34,054 nucleotides of DNA. Source: Nemertoderma westbladi. Taxonomy: Eukaryota > Xenacoelomorpha > Nemertodermatida > Nemertodermatidae. A model generated the notes under the pieces. It was not told the origin of the DNA. It worked only from the letters and a program-made list of their open reading frames with translations, and made no database searches. Both the position numbers and the translations under genes were made by a program. The stretch spans positions 1-34,054 of the forward strand of contig JAUCBJ010002568.1 in assembly GCA_032718475.1 (NCBI GenBank), written 5' to 3'. Shown here in pieces: positions 10,091 to 20,509 of the stretch (position 1 is its first letter; the number at the start of each line of letters is the position of its first letter).

Positions 10091-11035
10091 TCCACGAAGC
10101 TAAGGAAAATCAACTACTTTCGCTAAGAAAGATTTTCCTTAGCTGAGATGGTCTATTCATAGTGGGCTATTTTACTTGTGTGAGGCAGATTTGGGGTTTT
10201 TTGATAGGCGAAAAAACTAGCCTTTAAAAGTACCCTGAAATTTTGCATGTATATACTACTCGACGAGGCGCATCTTTTGGGCCGGGTCTCATATCCAGGA
10301 AAAATCTGGTTTCCATGGCAACGGACTTCAAAAAAAGTCTATGTATTTCAAGTCAATATTTATAACTCTATTTGTAGGAAAACTATAATAGATATAAACT
10401 TGGGGTTTCGCAACACAACTATAAGGTCCATAGCAGATCCGATTGAGGCTAAATAGAAAATCCAGTTACCTTGGCAACCGGGATAAACAGATGTTAAAAT
10501 TTATAAAATGTTAATTTGAAGCCTAAGCCTGAATTTCTCAACTCAACTATAAGGTTCATATCCAAGCCGTTCGAGGTTAATTAGAAATTCCAGTCACCAT
10601 AGCAACAAGACTAAACAGATATTAAAATTTATAAAATGATAATTTGAAGCACAAGTTAATAGTATTATGACTTGGGACCAACACCTACCCCCACTATATG
10701 ACTTATTCTGCATCCGAATTACATTGTTCTATTTTTCAGTTTCCATGACAACCACTACAAACAGATGCATTTTGATAGAAAATCGGTAATTTGGACATAA
10801 ACTACAATATTTTCTAAAACTCAGTACATGTGTTATCTGAACCACAATCTGTACTGAATTTTTTTTCAAAGGTTAAAGCAACAGTTCCAGCGAACTCTAG
10901 TTTCCATGGGAATAGAAGTTAATTATTGACAATTGCTACTAAACGAGGCTAAGCAAGCAACGAACCAAAGTGTGGCCGTTTGTTTAATTTTCCTTAGCTT
11001 CGTGGTTGCATTTCCTTTAGGAAATGCCTTTCTCG
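10091..11035 (+). mobile_element. Helitron-like element C (945 bp), nested in A, internally deleted
   Basis: Inserted in A between CAATCCAG and TTACCATAG. It is nearly identical to copy D, but lacks about 328 bp after 10528, where AAGCCTAAG runs directly into CCTGAATTTCTC. The deleted length is close to two monomers of about 152 bp. Both ends are complete; the 3' end is CTCG. Confidence 0.88.
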
Positions 11036-11098
11036 TTACCATAGCAACAAGACTAAACAGATGTCAAAATTTATAAAATAATAATTTGAAGCACAAGT

Positions 11099-12371
11099 TC
11101 CACGAAGCTAAGGAAAATCAACTACTTTCGCTAAGAAAGATTTTCCTTAGCTGAGATGGTCTATTCATAGTGGGCTATTTTACTTGTGTGAGGCAGATTT
11201 GGGGTTTTTTGATAGGCGAAAAAACTAGCCTTTAAAAGTACCCTGAAATTTTGCATGTATATACTACTCGACGAGGCGCATCTTTTGGGCCGGGTCTCAT
11301 ATCCAGGAAAAATCTGGTTTCCATGGCAACGGACTTCAAAAAAAGTCTATGTATTTCAAGTCAATATTTATAACTCTATTTGTAGGAAAACTATAATAGA
11401 TATAAACTTGGGGTTTCGCAACACAACTATAAGGTCCATAGCAGATCCGATTGAGGCTAAATAGAAAATCCAGTTACCTTGGCAACCGGGATAAACAGAT
11501 GTTAAAATTTATAAAATGTTAATTTGAAGCCTAAGGGCAAGGTGTTATGACTTGGGACCAACCCCTACCCCCACTATATAACTTATTCTGCATCCGAATT
11601 ACATTGTTCTATTTTTCAGTTACCATGACAACCGCTGAAAACAGATGTTTTTATTCAAAACTTATTCATTTGGACATAGACTTCACGATAAAATTTTACA
11701 AAACTGGGTATGTGTTATCTGGACCACTAGTTGGAACTTTTAGTGAAACTCAAAACATTCCAGAAATATCTAGTTACCGTGGTAACTGGAGTTTATTACA
11801 GATTATATCATTCAAGTCTATATTCATAACTCTATTTGTAGAAAAACCGCAATAGATATAAACTTGGGGTTTCTCAACTCAACTATAAGGTTCATATCCA
11901 AGCCGTTCGAGGTTAATTAGAAATTCCAGTCACCATAGCAACAAGACTAAACAGATATTAAAATTTATAAAATGATAATTTGAAGCACAAGTTAATAGTA
12001 TTATGACTTGGGACCAACACCTACCCCCACTATATGACTTATTCTGCATCCGAATTACATTGTTCTATTTTTCAGTTTCCATGACAACCACTACAAACAG
12101 ATGCATTTTGATAGAAAATCGGTAATTTGGACATAAACTACAATATTTTCTAAAACTCAGTACATGTGTTATCTGAACCACAATCTGTACTGAATTTTTT
12201 TTCAAAGGTTAAAGCAACAGTTCCAGCGAACTCTAGTTTCCATGGGAATAGAAGTTAATTATTGACAATTGCTACTAAACGAGGCTAAGCAAGCAACGAA
12301 CCAAAGTGTGGCCGTTTGTTTAATTTTCCTTAGCTTCGTGGTTGCATTTCCTTTAGGAAATGCCTTTCTCG
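11099..12371 (+). mobile_element. Helitron-like element D (1273 bp), nested in A
   Basis: Inserted in A between GCACAAGT and TAATAGTATT. It has complete ends and a CTCG terminus. X-box-like motifs lie at about 11318, 11474, 11622, 11775, 11929, 12075 and 12234. The variant CTAAGCAAGCAACG near the 3' end is shared only with C, which points to a recent common source. Confidence 0.88.
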
Positions 12372-12490
12372 TAATAGTATTATGACTTGGGACCAACACC
12401 TACCCCCACTATATGAGTTATTCTGCATCCGAATTACATTGTTCTATTTTTCAGTTTCCTTGACAACCACTGCAAACAGATGCATTTTGA

Positions 12491-13753
12491 TCCACGAAGC
12501 TAAGGAAAATCAACTACTTTCGCTAAGAAAGATTTTCCTTAGCTGAGATGGTCTATTCATAGTGGGCTATTTTACTTGTGTGAGGCAGATTTGGGGTTTT
12601 TTGATAGGCGAAAAAACTAGCCTTTAAAAGTACCCTGAAATTTTGCATGTATATACTACTCGGCGAGGCGCATCTTTTGGGCCGGGTCTCATATCCAGGA
12701 AAAATCTGGTTTCCATGGCAACGGACTTCAAAAAAAGTCTATGTATTTCAAGTCAATATTTATAACTCTATTTGTAGGAAAACTATAATAGATATAAACT
12801 TGGGAATTCGCAACACAACTATAAGGTCCATAGCAGATCCGATTGAAGCTAAATAGAAAATCCAGTTACCTTGGCAACCGGGATAAACAGATGTTAAAAT
12901 TTATAAAATGATAATTTGAGGCCTAAGGGCAAGGTGTTATGACTTGAGACCAACCCCTACCCCCACTATATAACTTATTCTGCATCCGAATTACATTGTT
13001 CTATTTTTCAGTTACCATGACAACAGCCGAAAACAGATGTTTTTATACAAAAATTATTCATTTGGACATAGACTTCGCGATAAAATTTTACAAAACTGGG
13101 TATGTGTTATCTGCACCACTAGTTGGAACTTTTAGTGAAACTTAAATCATTCCAGAAATTTAGTTACCATGGTAACTGTAGTTTATTAAACTCTATATCA
13201 TTCAAGTCTATATTGATAACTCTATTTCTAGCAAAACTGTAATATATATAAACTTGGGGTTTTGTAACTCATCTATAAGGTCCATATACAAGCCGTTCGA
13301 AGTTAATTAGAAAATCCATTTACCATAGCAACAAGAGTAAACAGATGTTAAAATTAATAAAATGATAATTTGAAGCACAATTTAATAGTATTATGACTTG
13401 GGACCAACACCTACCCCCACTATATGACTTATTCTGCATCCGAATTACATTGTTCTATTTTTCAGTTTCCATGACAACCACTGCAAACAGATGCATTTTG
13501 ATAGAAAATCTGTAATTTGGACATAAACTACAATATTTTCTGAAACTCGATGTATTATCTGAAAAACAATCTGGACTGAATCTTTTTTCAAAGGTAAAAC
13601 CAACAGTTCCAGAGAACTCTAGTTTCCATGGGAATAGAAGTTATTTATTGGCAAATGCTACTAAACTAGGCTAAGCAACGAACCAAATTGTGGCCGTTTG
13701 TTTAATTTTCCTTAGCTTCGTGGTTGCATTTCCTTTAGGAAATGCCTTTCTAG
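12491..13753 (+). mobile_element. Helitron-like element E (1263 bp), nested in A
   Basis: Inserted in A between GATGCATTTTGA and TAGAAAATCGG. Complete ends; the 3' terminus is CTAG before T. It has the same internal layout as A, B and D: two higher-order units. Confidence 0.88.
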
Positions 13754-14008
13754 TAGAAAATCGGTATTTTGGACATAAAGTACAATATTTTCTGAAACTC
13801 GGTATATGTGTTATCTGAACCACAATCTGGACTGAATCTTTTTCAAAGGATGAACCAACAGTTCCATAGAACTCTAGTTTCCATGGAAATACAAGCTAAT
13901 TATTGGCAAATGCTACTAGACTAGGCTAAGCAACGAACCAAAGTGTGGCCGTTTGTTTAGTTTTCCTTAGCTTCGTGGTTGCATTTCCTTTAGGAAATGC
14001 CTTTCTAG

Positions 14009-14022
14009 TAGGAAAACTATAA
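14009..14022 (+). repeat. Short remnant of another family copy between A and F
   Basis: TAGGAAAACTATAA matches the family's internal sequence just upstream of TAGATATAAACTTGG. Together with 15762-15796 it may be debris of a further host copy that received A or F. The two scraps are not directly continuous (about 120 bp are missing between them). Confidence 0.5.
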
Positions 14023-15761
14023 TCCACGAAGCTAAGGAAAATCAACTACTTTCGCTAAGAAAGATTTTCCTTAGCTGAGATGGTGTATTCATAGTGGGCT
14101 ATTTTACTTGTATGGAGCAGATTTGGTCCTTTTTTATTCCGGAAAAATCTAGCCTTTAAAAGTACCCTGAAATTTTGCATGTATGTACTACTCGTCGAGG
14201 CGCATCGTGTGGGCTGGGTCTCATATCCAGGAAAAATCTGGTTTCCATGGCAACGGACTTAGAAAAAAGTCTATGTATTTCAAGTCAATATTTATAACTA
14301 TATTTGTAGGAAAACTATAATAGATATAAACTTGGGGTTTCTCAACTCAACTATAAAGTCCATAGCAGAGCCGATTGAGGTTAAATAGAAAATCCAGTTA
14401 CCTTGGCAACCGGGCTAAACAGATGTTAAAATTTATAAAATGTTAATTAGAAGCCTAAGGTTAAGGTGTTATGACTTTGGACCAACCCCTACCCCCACTA
14501 TATAACTTATTCTGCGTCCGAATTTGATTGTTCTATTTTGCAGTTACCATGACAACCGCTGGAAACAGATGTTTTTATACAAAAATTACTAATTTGGACA
14601 TAGACTTTGCGATAAAATTTTACGAAACTGGGTATGTGTTATCTGGACAACTAGTTGGAACTTTTAGTGAAACTCAAATCATTCCAGAAATATCTATTTA
14701 CCGTGGTAACTGGAGTTTATTACAGATTATATCATTCAAGTCTATATTCATAACTCTATTTATAGAAAAACCGCAATAGATATAAACTTGGGGTTTCTCA
14801 ACTCAACTATAAGGGCCATAGTCGAGCAGATTGAGGTAAATTAAAAAATCCTGTTACCATGGCAACCAGGCTAAACAGATGTTCAAATTTATAAAATGAT
14901 AATTTTAAGCAAAAGTTAAAGGTATTACAGTATGACATGGGACCAATCCCTACCCCCTCTATATAACTTATTCTGCATCCGAATTACGTTGTTCTATTTT
15001 TCAGTTTCCATGGCAACCGCTAAAAACAGATGTTTTGACACAAAAATTTTTCATTTTAAACATAGACTAAGCGATAACATTCTCTGAAACTGGGTATGTA
15101 ATACATGGACTCCTATTTGGAACTTTTTGAAAAACTCAAAACTTCTAGAAATATCTAGTTACCATGGTAACTGGAATTTATTAAAATCTATTACATTAAA
15201 GTCTATATTATTAACTCTATTTGTACAACAACCATAATAGATCGAAACTTGAAGTTTTTCATCTCAATTATAAAGACAATTGTTGCGCTTATTGAGGTCA
15301 ATTAGAAAATTCAGTTACCAGGCAACCAGGATAAACAGATGTTTAAATCTATAAAATAATTACTTAAGCCATAACATTAAGATATTACGACTTGGGACCA
15401 ACCCCTACCCCCACTATATCACTTATTCTGCATCCAATTAACGTTTTTATATTTATCAGTTTCCAAGACAACCACTGCAAACTGATGTTTTAACAAATAC
15501 ATCCTTAATTTTGGACATCAACTACTCAATGAAACTTCTTGAAGTCAATTTGTGTCAAGGAACCACAAACTGGATCTTAATGTAAAACCGAGCAGTTCTA
15601 GAAAACTCCAGTTGCCATGGTGATGGGAGTTGAATTAAGACATATGACTTTTAACTAGGTAAACCAATGAACTGATGAGGCAAGTGTGTTTGATGGCAAG
15701 TCCGTTTGTTTAATTTTCCTTAGCTTCGTGGTTGCATTTCCTTTAGGAAATGCCTTTCTAG
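14023..15761 (+). mobile_element. Helitron-like element F (1739 bp), full length with three higher-order units
   Basis: Starts TCCACGAAGC after an A and ends CTTTCTAG before T. Ten X-box-like motifs lie at 14241, 14397, 14543, 14697, 14853, 15004, 15158, 15314, 15459 and 15611. The mean spacing is 152 bp, and every third spacing sums to 453-461 bp. It is about 464 bp longer than A, that is, one extra three-monomer unit. No coding capacity is seen. The frames at 14528-14779 and similar places reflect the shared repeat. Confidence 0.88.
15713..15761. other. 3' subterminal inverted repeat and terminal hairpin (copy F example)
   Basis: ATTTTCCTTAGCTTCGTGG is the inverted partner of the 5' terminus. 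It is followed by a hairpin with stem GCATTTCC, loop TTTA and stem GGAAATGC, then CTTTCTAG and the end. Copies A, E and F end CTAG; copies B, C and D end CTCG. A terminal hairpin shortly before a CTRR-like end is the recognised 3' mark of Helitrons. Confidence 0.85.
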
Positions 15762-15796
15762 TTAAAATTTATGAAATGTTAATTTCAAGCCTAAGG
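15762..15796 (+). repeat. Short family remnant between F and G
   Basis: TTAAAATTTATGAAATG and the following bases to CCTAAGG match the family's first monomer. It ends where the next TCCACG terminus begins. Confidence 0.5.
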
Positions 15797-15838
15797 TCCA
15801 CGAAGCTAAGGAAAATCAACTACTTTCGCTAAGAAAGA
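15797..15838 (+). mobile_element. Helitron-like element G, 42-bp 5' end only
   Basis: The first 42 bp of the element, up to AAGAAAGA, are interrupted by a new full 5' end at 15839. The break falls inside the loop side of the 5' hairpin, at an A before T in the normal sequence. No continuation of G is found after H. Confidence 0.75.
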
Positions 15839-16560
15839 TCCACGAAGCTAAGGAAAATCAACTACTTTCGCTAAGAAAGATTTTCCTTAGCTGAGATAGT
15901 CTATTCATAGTGGGCCCTTTTACTTGTGTGAGGCAGATTTGGGGTTTTTTGACTCCAGAAAAAACTAGCCTTTAAAAGTACCCTGAAATTTTGCATGTAT
16001 ATACTACTCGTCGAGGCGCATCTTTTGGGCTGGGTCTCATATCCAGGAAAAATCTGGTTTCCATGGCAACGGACTTAGAAAAAAGTCTATGTATTTCAAG
16101 TCAATATTTATAACTCTATTTGTAGGAAAACTATAATACATATATACTTGGGGTTTCTCAACTCAACTATAAGGTCCAAAGCAGAGCCGATTGAGGTTTA
16201 ATAGAAAATCCAGTTGCCTTGGCAACCGGGCTAAACAGATGTTAAAATTTATAAAATGTTAATTTGAAGCCGAAGGAATGTGTTATGAATTGGGACCAAT
16301 CCCTACCCCCACTATATAACTTATTCTGCGTCCGAATTTCATTGTTTTATTTTGCAGTTACCATGACAACCGTGTAAACAGATGTTTTTAAGCAAAAATT
16401 ACTCATTTGGACATAGACTTCGCGATAAAATTTTATGAAACCGGGTATGTGTAATCTGGACTGGAACACTAGTTGGAACTTTTAGTGAAACTCAAAACAT
16501 TCCAGAAATATCTAGTTACCATGGTGACTGGAGTTTATTAAAGTCTATATCATTCAAGTC
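15839..16560 (+). mobile_element. Helitron-like element H, 3'-truncated
   Basis: It has an intact 5' end and first ~720 bp, closely related to A. Family homology stops at about 16560, where a short ATCATTCAAGTC stutter leads into unrelated AT-rich sequence. The 3' hairpin and CTRG-type terminus are missing. Confidence 0.82.
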
Positions 16561-16805
16561 TTCATCATTCAAGTCAAGTATATCATTCATCTAATATAAT
16601 TAATTGTTTAAAGATTAGCAAACAATACGATGTAATTGCATTGATAAAACCCATAAATAAAACTTGGATATAAAATGTAAAATCGGGATGCAAAAGATCA
16701 CTTTCTGAGCTACGAAAGGAAAATTGGATACAACTTATCTGGATACAAGCGGTCCCCGTTTACCTTACAAAATGAAAAATAAGAATGTGCGAAGTTAAGA
16801 GCAGT
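16561..16805. other. AT-rich noncoding stretch
   Basis: Nothing recognisable beyond short AT-rich sequence following the truncated Helitron copy. Confidence 0.5.
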
Positions 16806-16922
16806 CAGGGGGGAAGTGTCCGCGGGGGGGGAAGTGTCTGGGGGGAAGTGTCCGGGGGGGAAGTGTCCTACTTGAGCGGGGGGGAACTGTCCGGGGGGGA
16901 AGTGTCCGGGGGGGGAAGTGTC
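16806..16922. repeat. G-rich minisatellite with AAGTGTCC units
   Basis: About seven units of roughly 12-16 bp alternate a run of 6-8 G with AAGTGTC. The Pro-rich minus-strand frame that crosses it is a by-product of the repeat. Confidence 0.85.
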
Positions 16923-16945
16923 CGAACACCAGAGTTCTGAGGTAG

Positions 16946-16972
16946 AGTTCTCTCTACCTTTAGGTAGAGAGA
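16946..16972. other. Perfect hairpin with TTTA loop
   Basis: TTCTCTCTACC, loop TTTA, GGTAGAGAGAA form an 11-bp stem. The loop is the same as in the Helitron-like 3' hairpin, but stem and flanks differ and no CTRR-T end follows at the expected distance. Confidence 0.55.
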
Positions 16973-17542
16973 AAGGCTCCAGTGTAGTAATGGCTGGTCT
17001 CGCCACTGTAGTAAACATGCCTGTAAGAGTGCAGTGTGAGGCGCCCTAACTTATTATTTTCTACATATTTTTTACAGTACTAATCTAATAATTAACACAC
17101 CTTTACCTGTCACGTGTCACTTAGGTTATAAGCAGTGTGCTAGCACTTGCAGCGTAATAATTAATTATTTACTTTAATTATATTCGATTGGTAATAAAAA
17201 TAACAAGTTCATATATTTAATTTGTAAAAATTCTTTAAAATATGAGAAAAGTATTTACATAGATTTTTCTTTATTTAGCAGTTTAATACGCTATAATATA
17301 AATGCTCTCATAAATACAGTTAGGGGGGGACTGGACGCAATAAAAATTCATCACTCTCCAGGGGAAATTTGACGCAAATAACAGATGATTACTCTCAAAA
17401 ATAAAACTGTAATGTTCATTTATGTTTAATATATTGTTTTGGTTAAAATATCGTGCCACTGTAACCTGCTCCTTTCCCTAAATTGAGAATTTAACATTGA
17501 GGCGGGATATTAATTCGCCAAGGCGAGTTTTGCGTCCAGTCC

Positions 17543-17562
17543 CCCCCCCCCCCCCCCCCCCC
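17543..17562. repeat. Long C-tract after an inverted-repeat end
   Basis: A run of 22 C (17541-17562) follows GCGTCCAGT. Similar runs of 20 and 16 C lie at 19155-19174 and 20566-20581 in the duplicated block nearby. Confidence 0.9.
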
Positions 17563-18250
17563 TGTCTCGATAAATAATAATTTAATCATCGTAAATTCAC
17601 CCAAATATGCCGACTCTGTTGACTGTTAGCACAGAGCCAGAGCCTGATATTATAATGTTTTCAGTTACTATCGCCCGCTTAATCTGAATTTCATCAGTAT
17701 ACCGAACTCGTTCGAGACTGAGTGTCGCTATTTAATAGCTACCTCTCGCCCTGTCACAGACCCAGCTTCTAACTATAAAACTATAATTAGGACGCCTTCA
17801 TACAGAACACGTTGCCATTTCATAATGACTCTAAACTGAAGCTACACAAAGGAAAAGGTGAGAAGTGATTATCTAATAATAACACACAAAATCCGATTAT
17901 TATACATACTCCTCCTTTTAACAAAGCCGCATTCAACTAACTCCCTTATTACGTATTAGCCTGTGCTGTATCAATGCCTCAGTGGGTGGTCTCTATTACA
18001 ACTGAAAGGCCCGACTCAGCTCCAGGTAAGTTAACAATCTGTCAATAATAAAAATGAAAGCGAGCCGACATTTAGTCAGAGCAACCAAATGGATGTCCAA
18101 GGAGACGTGCTGTCTGGACTTGACTAAGTCGAGTTAAATCGCTTCGCCAAAACGACCAAGTAGCCCATAGGAATACACCACATTTTTTGGCGATTTTGGT
18201 CATTTTGGCCGCCAAAACGACCAAGTTAATGTTTATTGGGATTGGGACTG

Positions 18251-18845
18251 TAGGTGGCGCTTCAAACGAATACCAAACGAAACGGATATCAAACGATACC
18301 CCAATAAGTATAAAATACGATACAACACGTTCGTGGGGCGTCGCGCAGCACACGAACTTGAGCAAGTTCGAAACAAGTTCGATTTGATCTGGAGTCAAAT
18401 GTTCAAGAGGTATTTGCCCGTAACTTTCAAAAATATTGGAACTTTTTATGTAATATGAATGCCCGTACAAAATTTGGTTGAAAATGGTTAAAATATTCAA
18501 AAGTTATTTACAAATGAATTTTTCATTACAGACGGACAGACAGACAGACAGGCGAACATGAAATTTTGCCCTATTTGCTAATTATAATTGTGCGCTAAGG
18601 CTCGCCCTGACTGCATGGCTCGCCCCACAGGGCACTCTTATTGAAACTGCTCTGAGTTGGAGTTATGTCTACTTAAATAAACATGTATCGAATTCGATAC
18701 AGTTACAGTGGCACGTTATTTTAACCAAAACAATCAACTAAACACAATAGAACAGGTTACAGTTTTATTTTTGAGAGTAATCATCTGTTATTTGCGTCGA
18801 ATTTCTCCTGGAGAGGGATTGATTAATTTTTATTGCGTCCAGTCC
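18251..18845. repeat. Dispersed repeat R, copy 1
   Basis: The ~595-bp block starts TAGGTGGCGCTTCAAACG and contains ACGGACAGACAGACAGACAG. It ends TTTTTATTGCGTCCAGTCC. It is almost identical to 19912-20508. A minus-strand frame is conserved in both copies, but nucleotide identity alone explains this. Confidence 0.85.
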
Positions 18846-19094
18846 TTTTTGTTTTCGTGAGGTGGCATTTTATTTAATGAAAACAGTTAAAGTGAACCTA
18901 CTACTGCAAACATTACAAAACATTCTAGAATAATATTTTGAAGTATTTAAAGGCAACAGATTAACATTTTAAGGTGTATTATTAGGAATTATAAATTTTT
19001 AAAAAAATGTTCTAGAACAAAAAAGATTTGTTCTACATTTTTTTTTTCAAAACTATAGCTAATATGACATAGAACATTAAAACAAATAAAGTGG
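18846..19094. other. AT-rich spacer present only after repeat R copy 1
   Basis: About 250 bp of AT-rich sequence with no counterpart after R copy 2. It includes ATGTTCTAGAACAAAAAAG, the reverse complement of sequence near 2034-2052. Confidence 0.5.
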
Positions 19095-19895
19095 CAAAAA
19101 CTAGCTACTTCAAAAATATCCCGGTTGTGGGTACACATACTGTAGTTAGTAGTGCCCCCCCCCCCCCCCCCCCCTTATCTGTCAAAATTTGTATTAATAT
19201 TCCATAGTTAGGTTGCTTCAGTCAACCAATATATTCCTATGGGGTCATAGGCTGTACTAATATAAACAGAACCGTCTTATATGTTTTATTTGTCAGAGTA
19301 ACTTACTACTACTACTACTAGGTCGAGCGAACTCGGACAGTGGAAATGAGATCCTTCCAGGCTTCCCGATTCCCCATAGTAATCAGCTGTTATTTGGCTC
19401 CAATTTCCCCTAGAGTGCGATTAATTTTTATTGCGTCCAGCAAAAATATTTGCTATCTGGTCAATTTGACCACATAACTTGACCAACTACCCCCATAATG
19501 ACAATTTTAGCTGTTTGGTGTGCATCCTTCGTACCAGAAATAATTAACCATCCAGAACAAAGGCAGCCAATTTTGGCGCGAAGGTTTAAACTTTGAAGGG
19601 CATTTTCTCGGAATGACATTTTTCATTAACAAATTACTACTCCTCCGTCATTTTTCAACCAATTTTCTTCGTTTTTGGCTCATTCGAACGAGTTTTGGAA
19701 GCTCTTTAAAGTCATCTTATGGAATTTTGATAAATATTACCATTTCTGGCAATTAGCCAATTTTAATTAACATATTATCCTTCAAATATAAAAATACATA
19801 AATTCGACTAATATATCGAATTTCACTCTTATAATAAGAAATACGTATTGCTTATTATTTACAAATATGATAGTTTTATAACGTAGTTAACGCGT
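19095..19895. repeat. Dispersed repeat D, copy 1
   Basis: A block of about 800 bp repeated at 20510-21325 with high identity. Shared landmarks are AACTACCTACTTCAAAAA-like sequence, the C-tract, (TAC)n at about 19306-19320, GGTCGAGCGAACTCGGAC, and TATAACGTANTTAACG at the end. No gene is seen. Confidence 0.85.
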
Positions 19896-19911
19896 AATTT
19901 TTATTTTCATG

Positions 19912-20508
19912 GTAGGTGGCGCTTCAAACGAATACCAAACGAAACGGATATCAAACGATACCCCAATAAGTATAAAATACGATACAACACGTTCGTGGGG
20001 CGTCGCGCAGCACGCGAACTTGAGCAAGTTCGAAACAAGTTCGATTTGATCAGGAGTCAAATGTTCGAGAGGTATTTGCCCGTAACTTTCAAAAATATTG
20101 GAACTTTTTCTGTAATATGAACGCCCGTACAAAATTTGGTTGAAAATGGTTAAAATATTCAAAAGTTATTTACAAATGAATTTTTCATTACAGACGGACA
20201 GACAGACAGACAGGCGAACATGAAATTTTGCCCTATTTGCTAATTATAATTGTGCGCTAAGGCTCGCCCTGACTGCATGGCTCGCCCCACAGGGCACTCT
20301 TATTGAAACTGCTCTGAGTTGGAGTTATGTCTACTTAAATAAACATGTATCGAATTCGATACAGTTACAGTGGCACGTTATTTTAACCAAAACAATAAAC
20401 TAAACACAATAGAACAGGTTACAGTTTTATTTTTGAGAGTAATCATCTGTTATTTGCGTCGAATTGCTCCTGGAGAGGGATTGATTAATTTTTATTGCGT
20501 CCAGTCCT
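19912..20508. repeat. Dispersed repeat R, copy 2
   Basis: Near-identical copy of 18251-18845, here placed directly between the two D blocks. It also ends GCGTCCAGTCC, so it carries one terminal repeat of the inverted-repeat element. Confidence 0.85.
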
Positions 20509-20509
20509 A

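Larger units (their letters stand above)
7986..14008 (+). mobile_element. Helitron-like nonautonomous element A, host copy split by four nested copies
   Basis: Copy A starts TCCACGAAGC and ends CTTTCTAG, followed by T. Its own sequence is in five pieces: 7986-8748, 10016-10090, 11036-11098, 12372-12490 and 13754-14008, 1275 bp in all. Removing the four nested copies rejoins each break exactly to the sequence seen in uninterrupted family members, with no base gained, lost or duplicated. Structural signs of the class are: no target duplication; insertion before a T; a 14-bp 5' hairpin; a 19-bp inverted repeat that is terminal at the 5' end but internal at the 3' end; and a 3' hairpin with loop TTTA just before the end. 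This matches Helitron2/Helentron-type nonautonomous elements. No Rep or helicase coding is present. Confidence 0.88.
17328..18845. mobile_element. Nonautonomous DNA element with ~140-bp terminal inverted repeats
   Basis: The left end (17328 to about 17470) begins GGACTGGACGCAATAAAAAT. The right end (about 18700-18845) is its inverted copy, ending ATTTTTATTGCGTCCAGTCC. They match over roughly 140 bp with scattered differences, including ACAGATGATTACTCTCAAAA and GTTTTGGTTAAAAT. No transposase frame lies between. A short version, 17328-17542, also ends in TTGCGTCCAGTCC and runs into 22 C, so the left end may be a small element nested on its own. No target duplication is clear. Confidence 0.6.

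Noticed and set aside
7986-14008. Classical terminal-inverted-repeat DNA transposon (MITE) for this family.
   Set aside because: The 19-bp repeat is terminal only at the 5' end and about 35 bp internal at the 3' end. There is no target duplication, and a 3' hairpin precedes the end.
8532-14779. Short frames repeated across the Helitron-like copies, for example near 10247, 11255 and 12647 with the same ~69-residue translation.
   Set aside because: They recur because the DNA repeats. They have no domain and differ by nonsynonymous changes and stops between copies.
7986-16560. Simple tandem satellite array as the explanation for the repeated blocks.
   Set aside because: Exact continuation of host copy A across four insertions, and shared fixed ends, fit nested transposition instead.
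16710-17018. Pro-rich minus-strand frame.
   Set aside because: It is a by-product of the G-rich AAGTGTCC minisatellite.
18072-20162. Two near-identical minus-strand frames (18500-18072 and 20162-19887).
   Set aside because: They lie in repeat R copies. Similarity is explained by near-identical DNA, and no domain or conserved start or end is seen.
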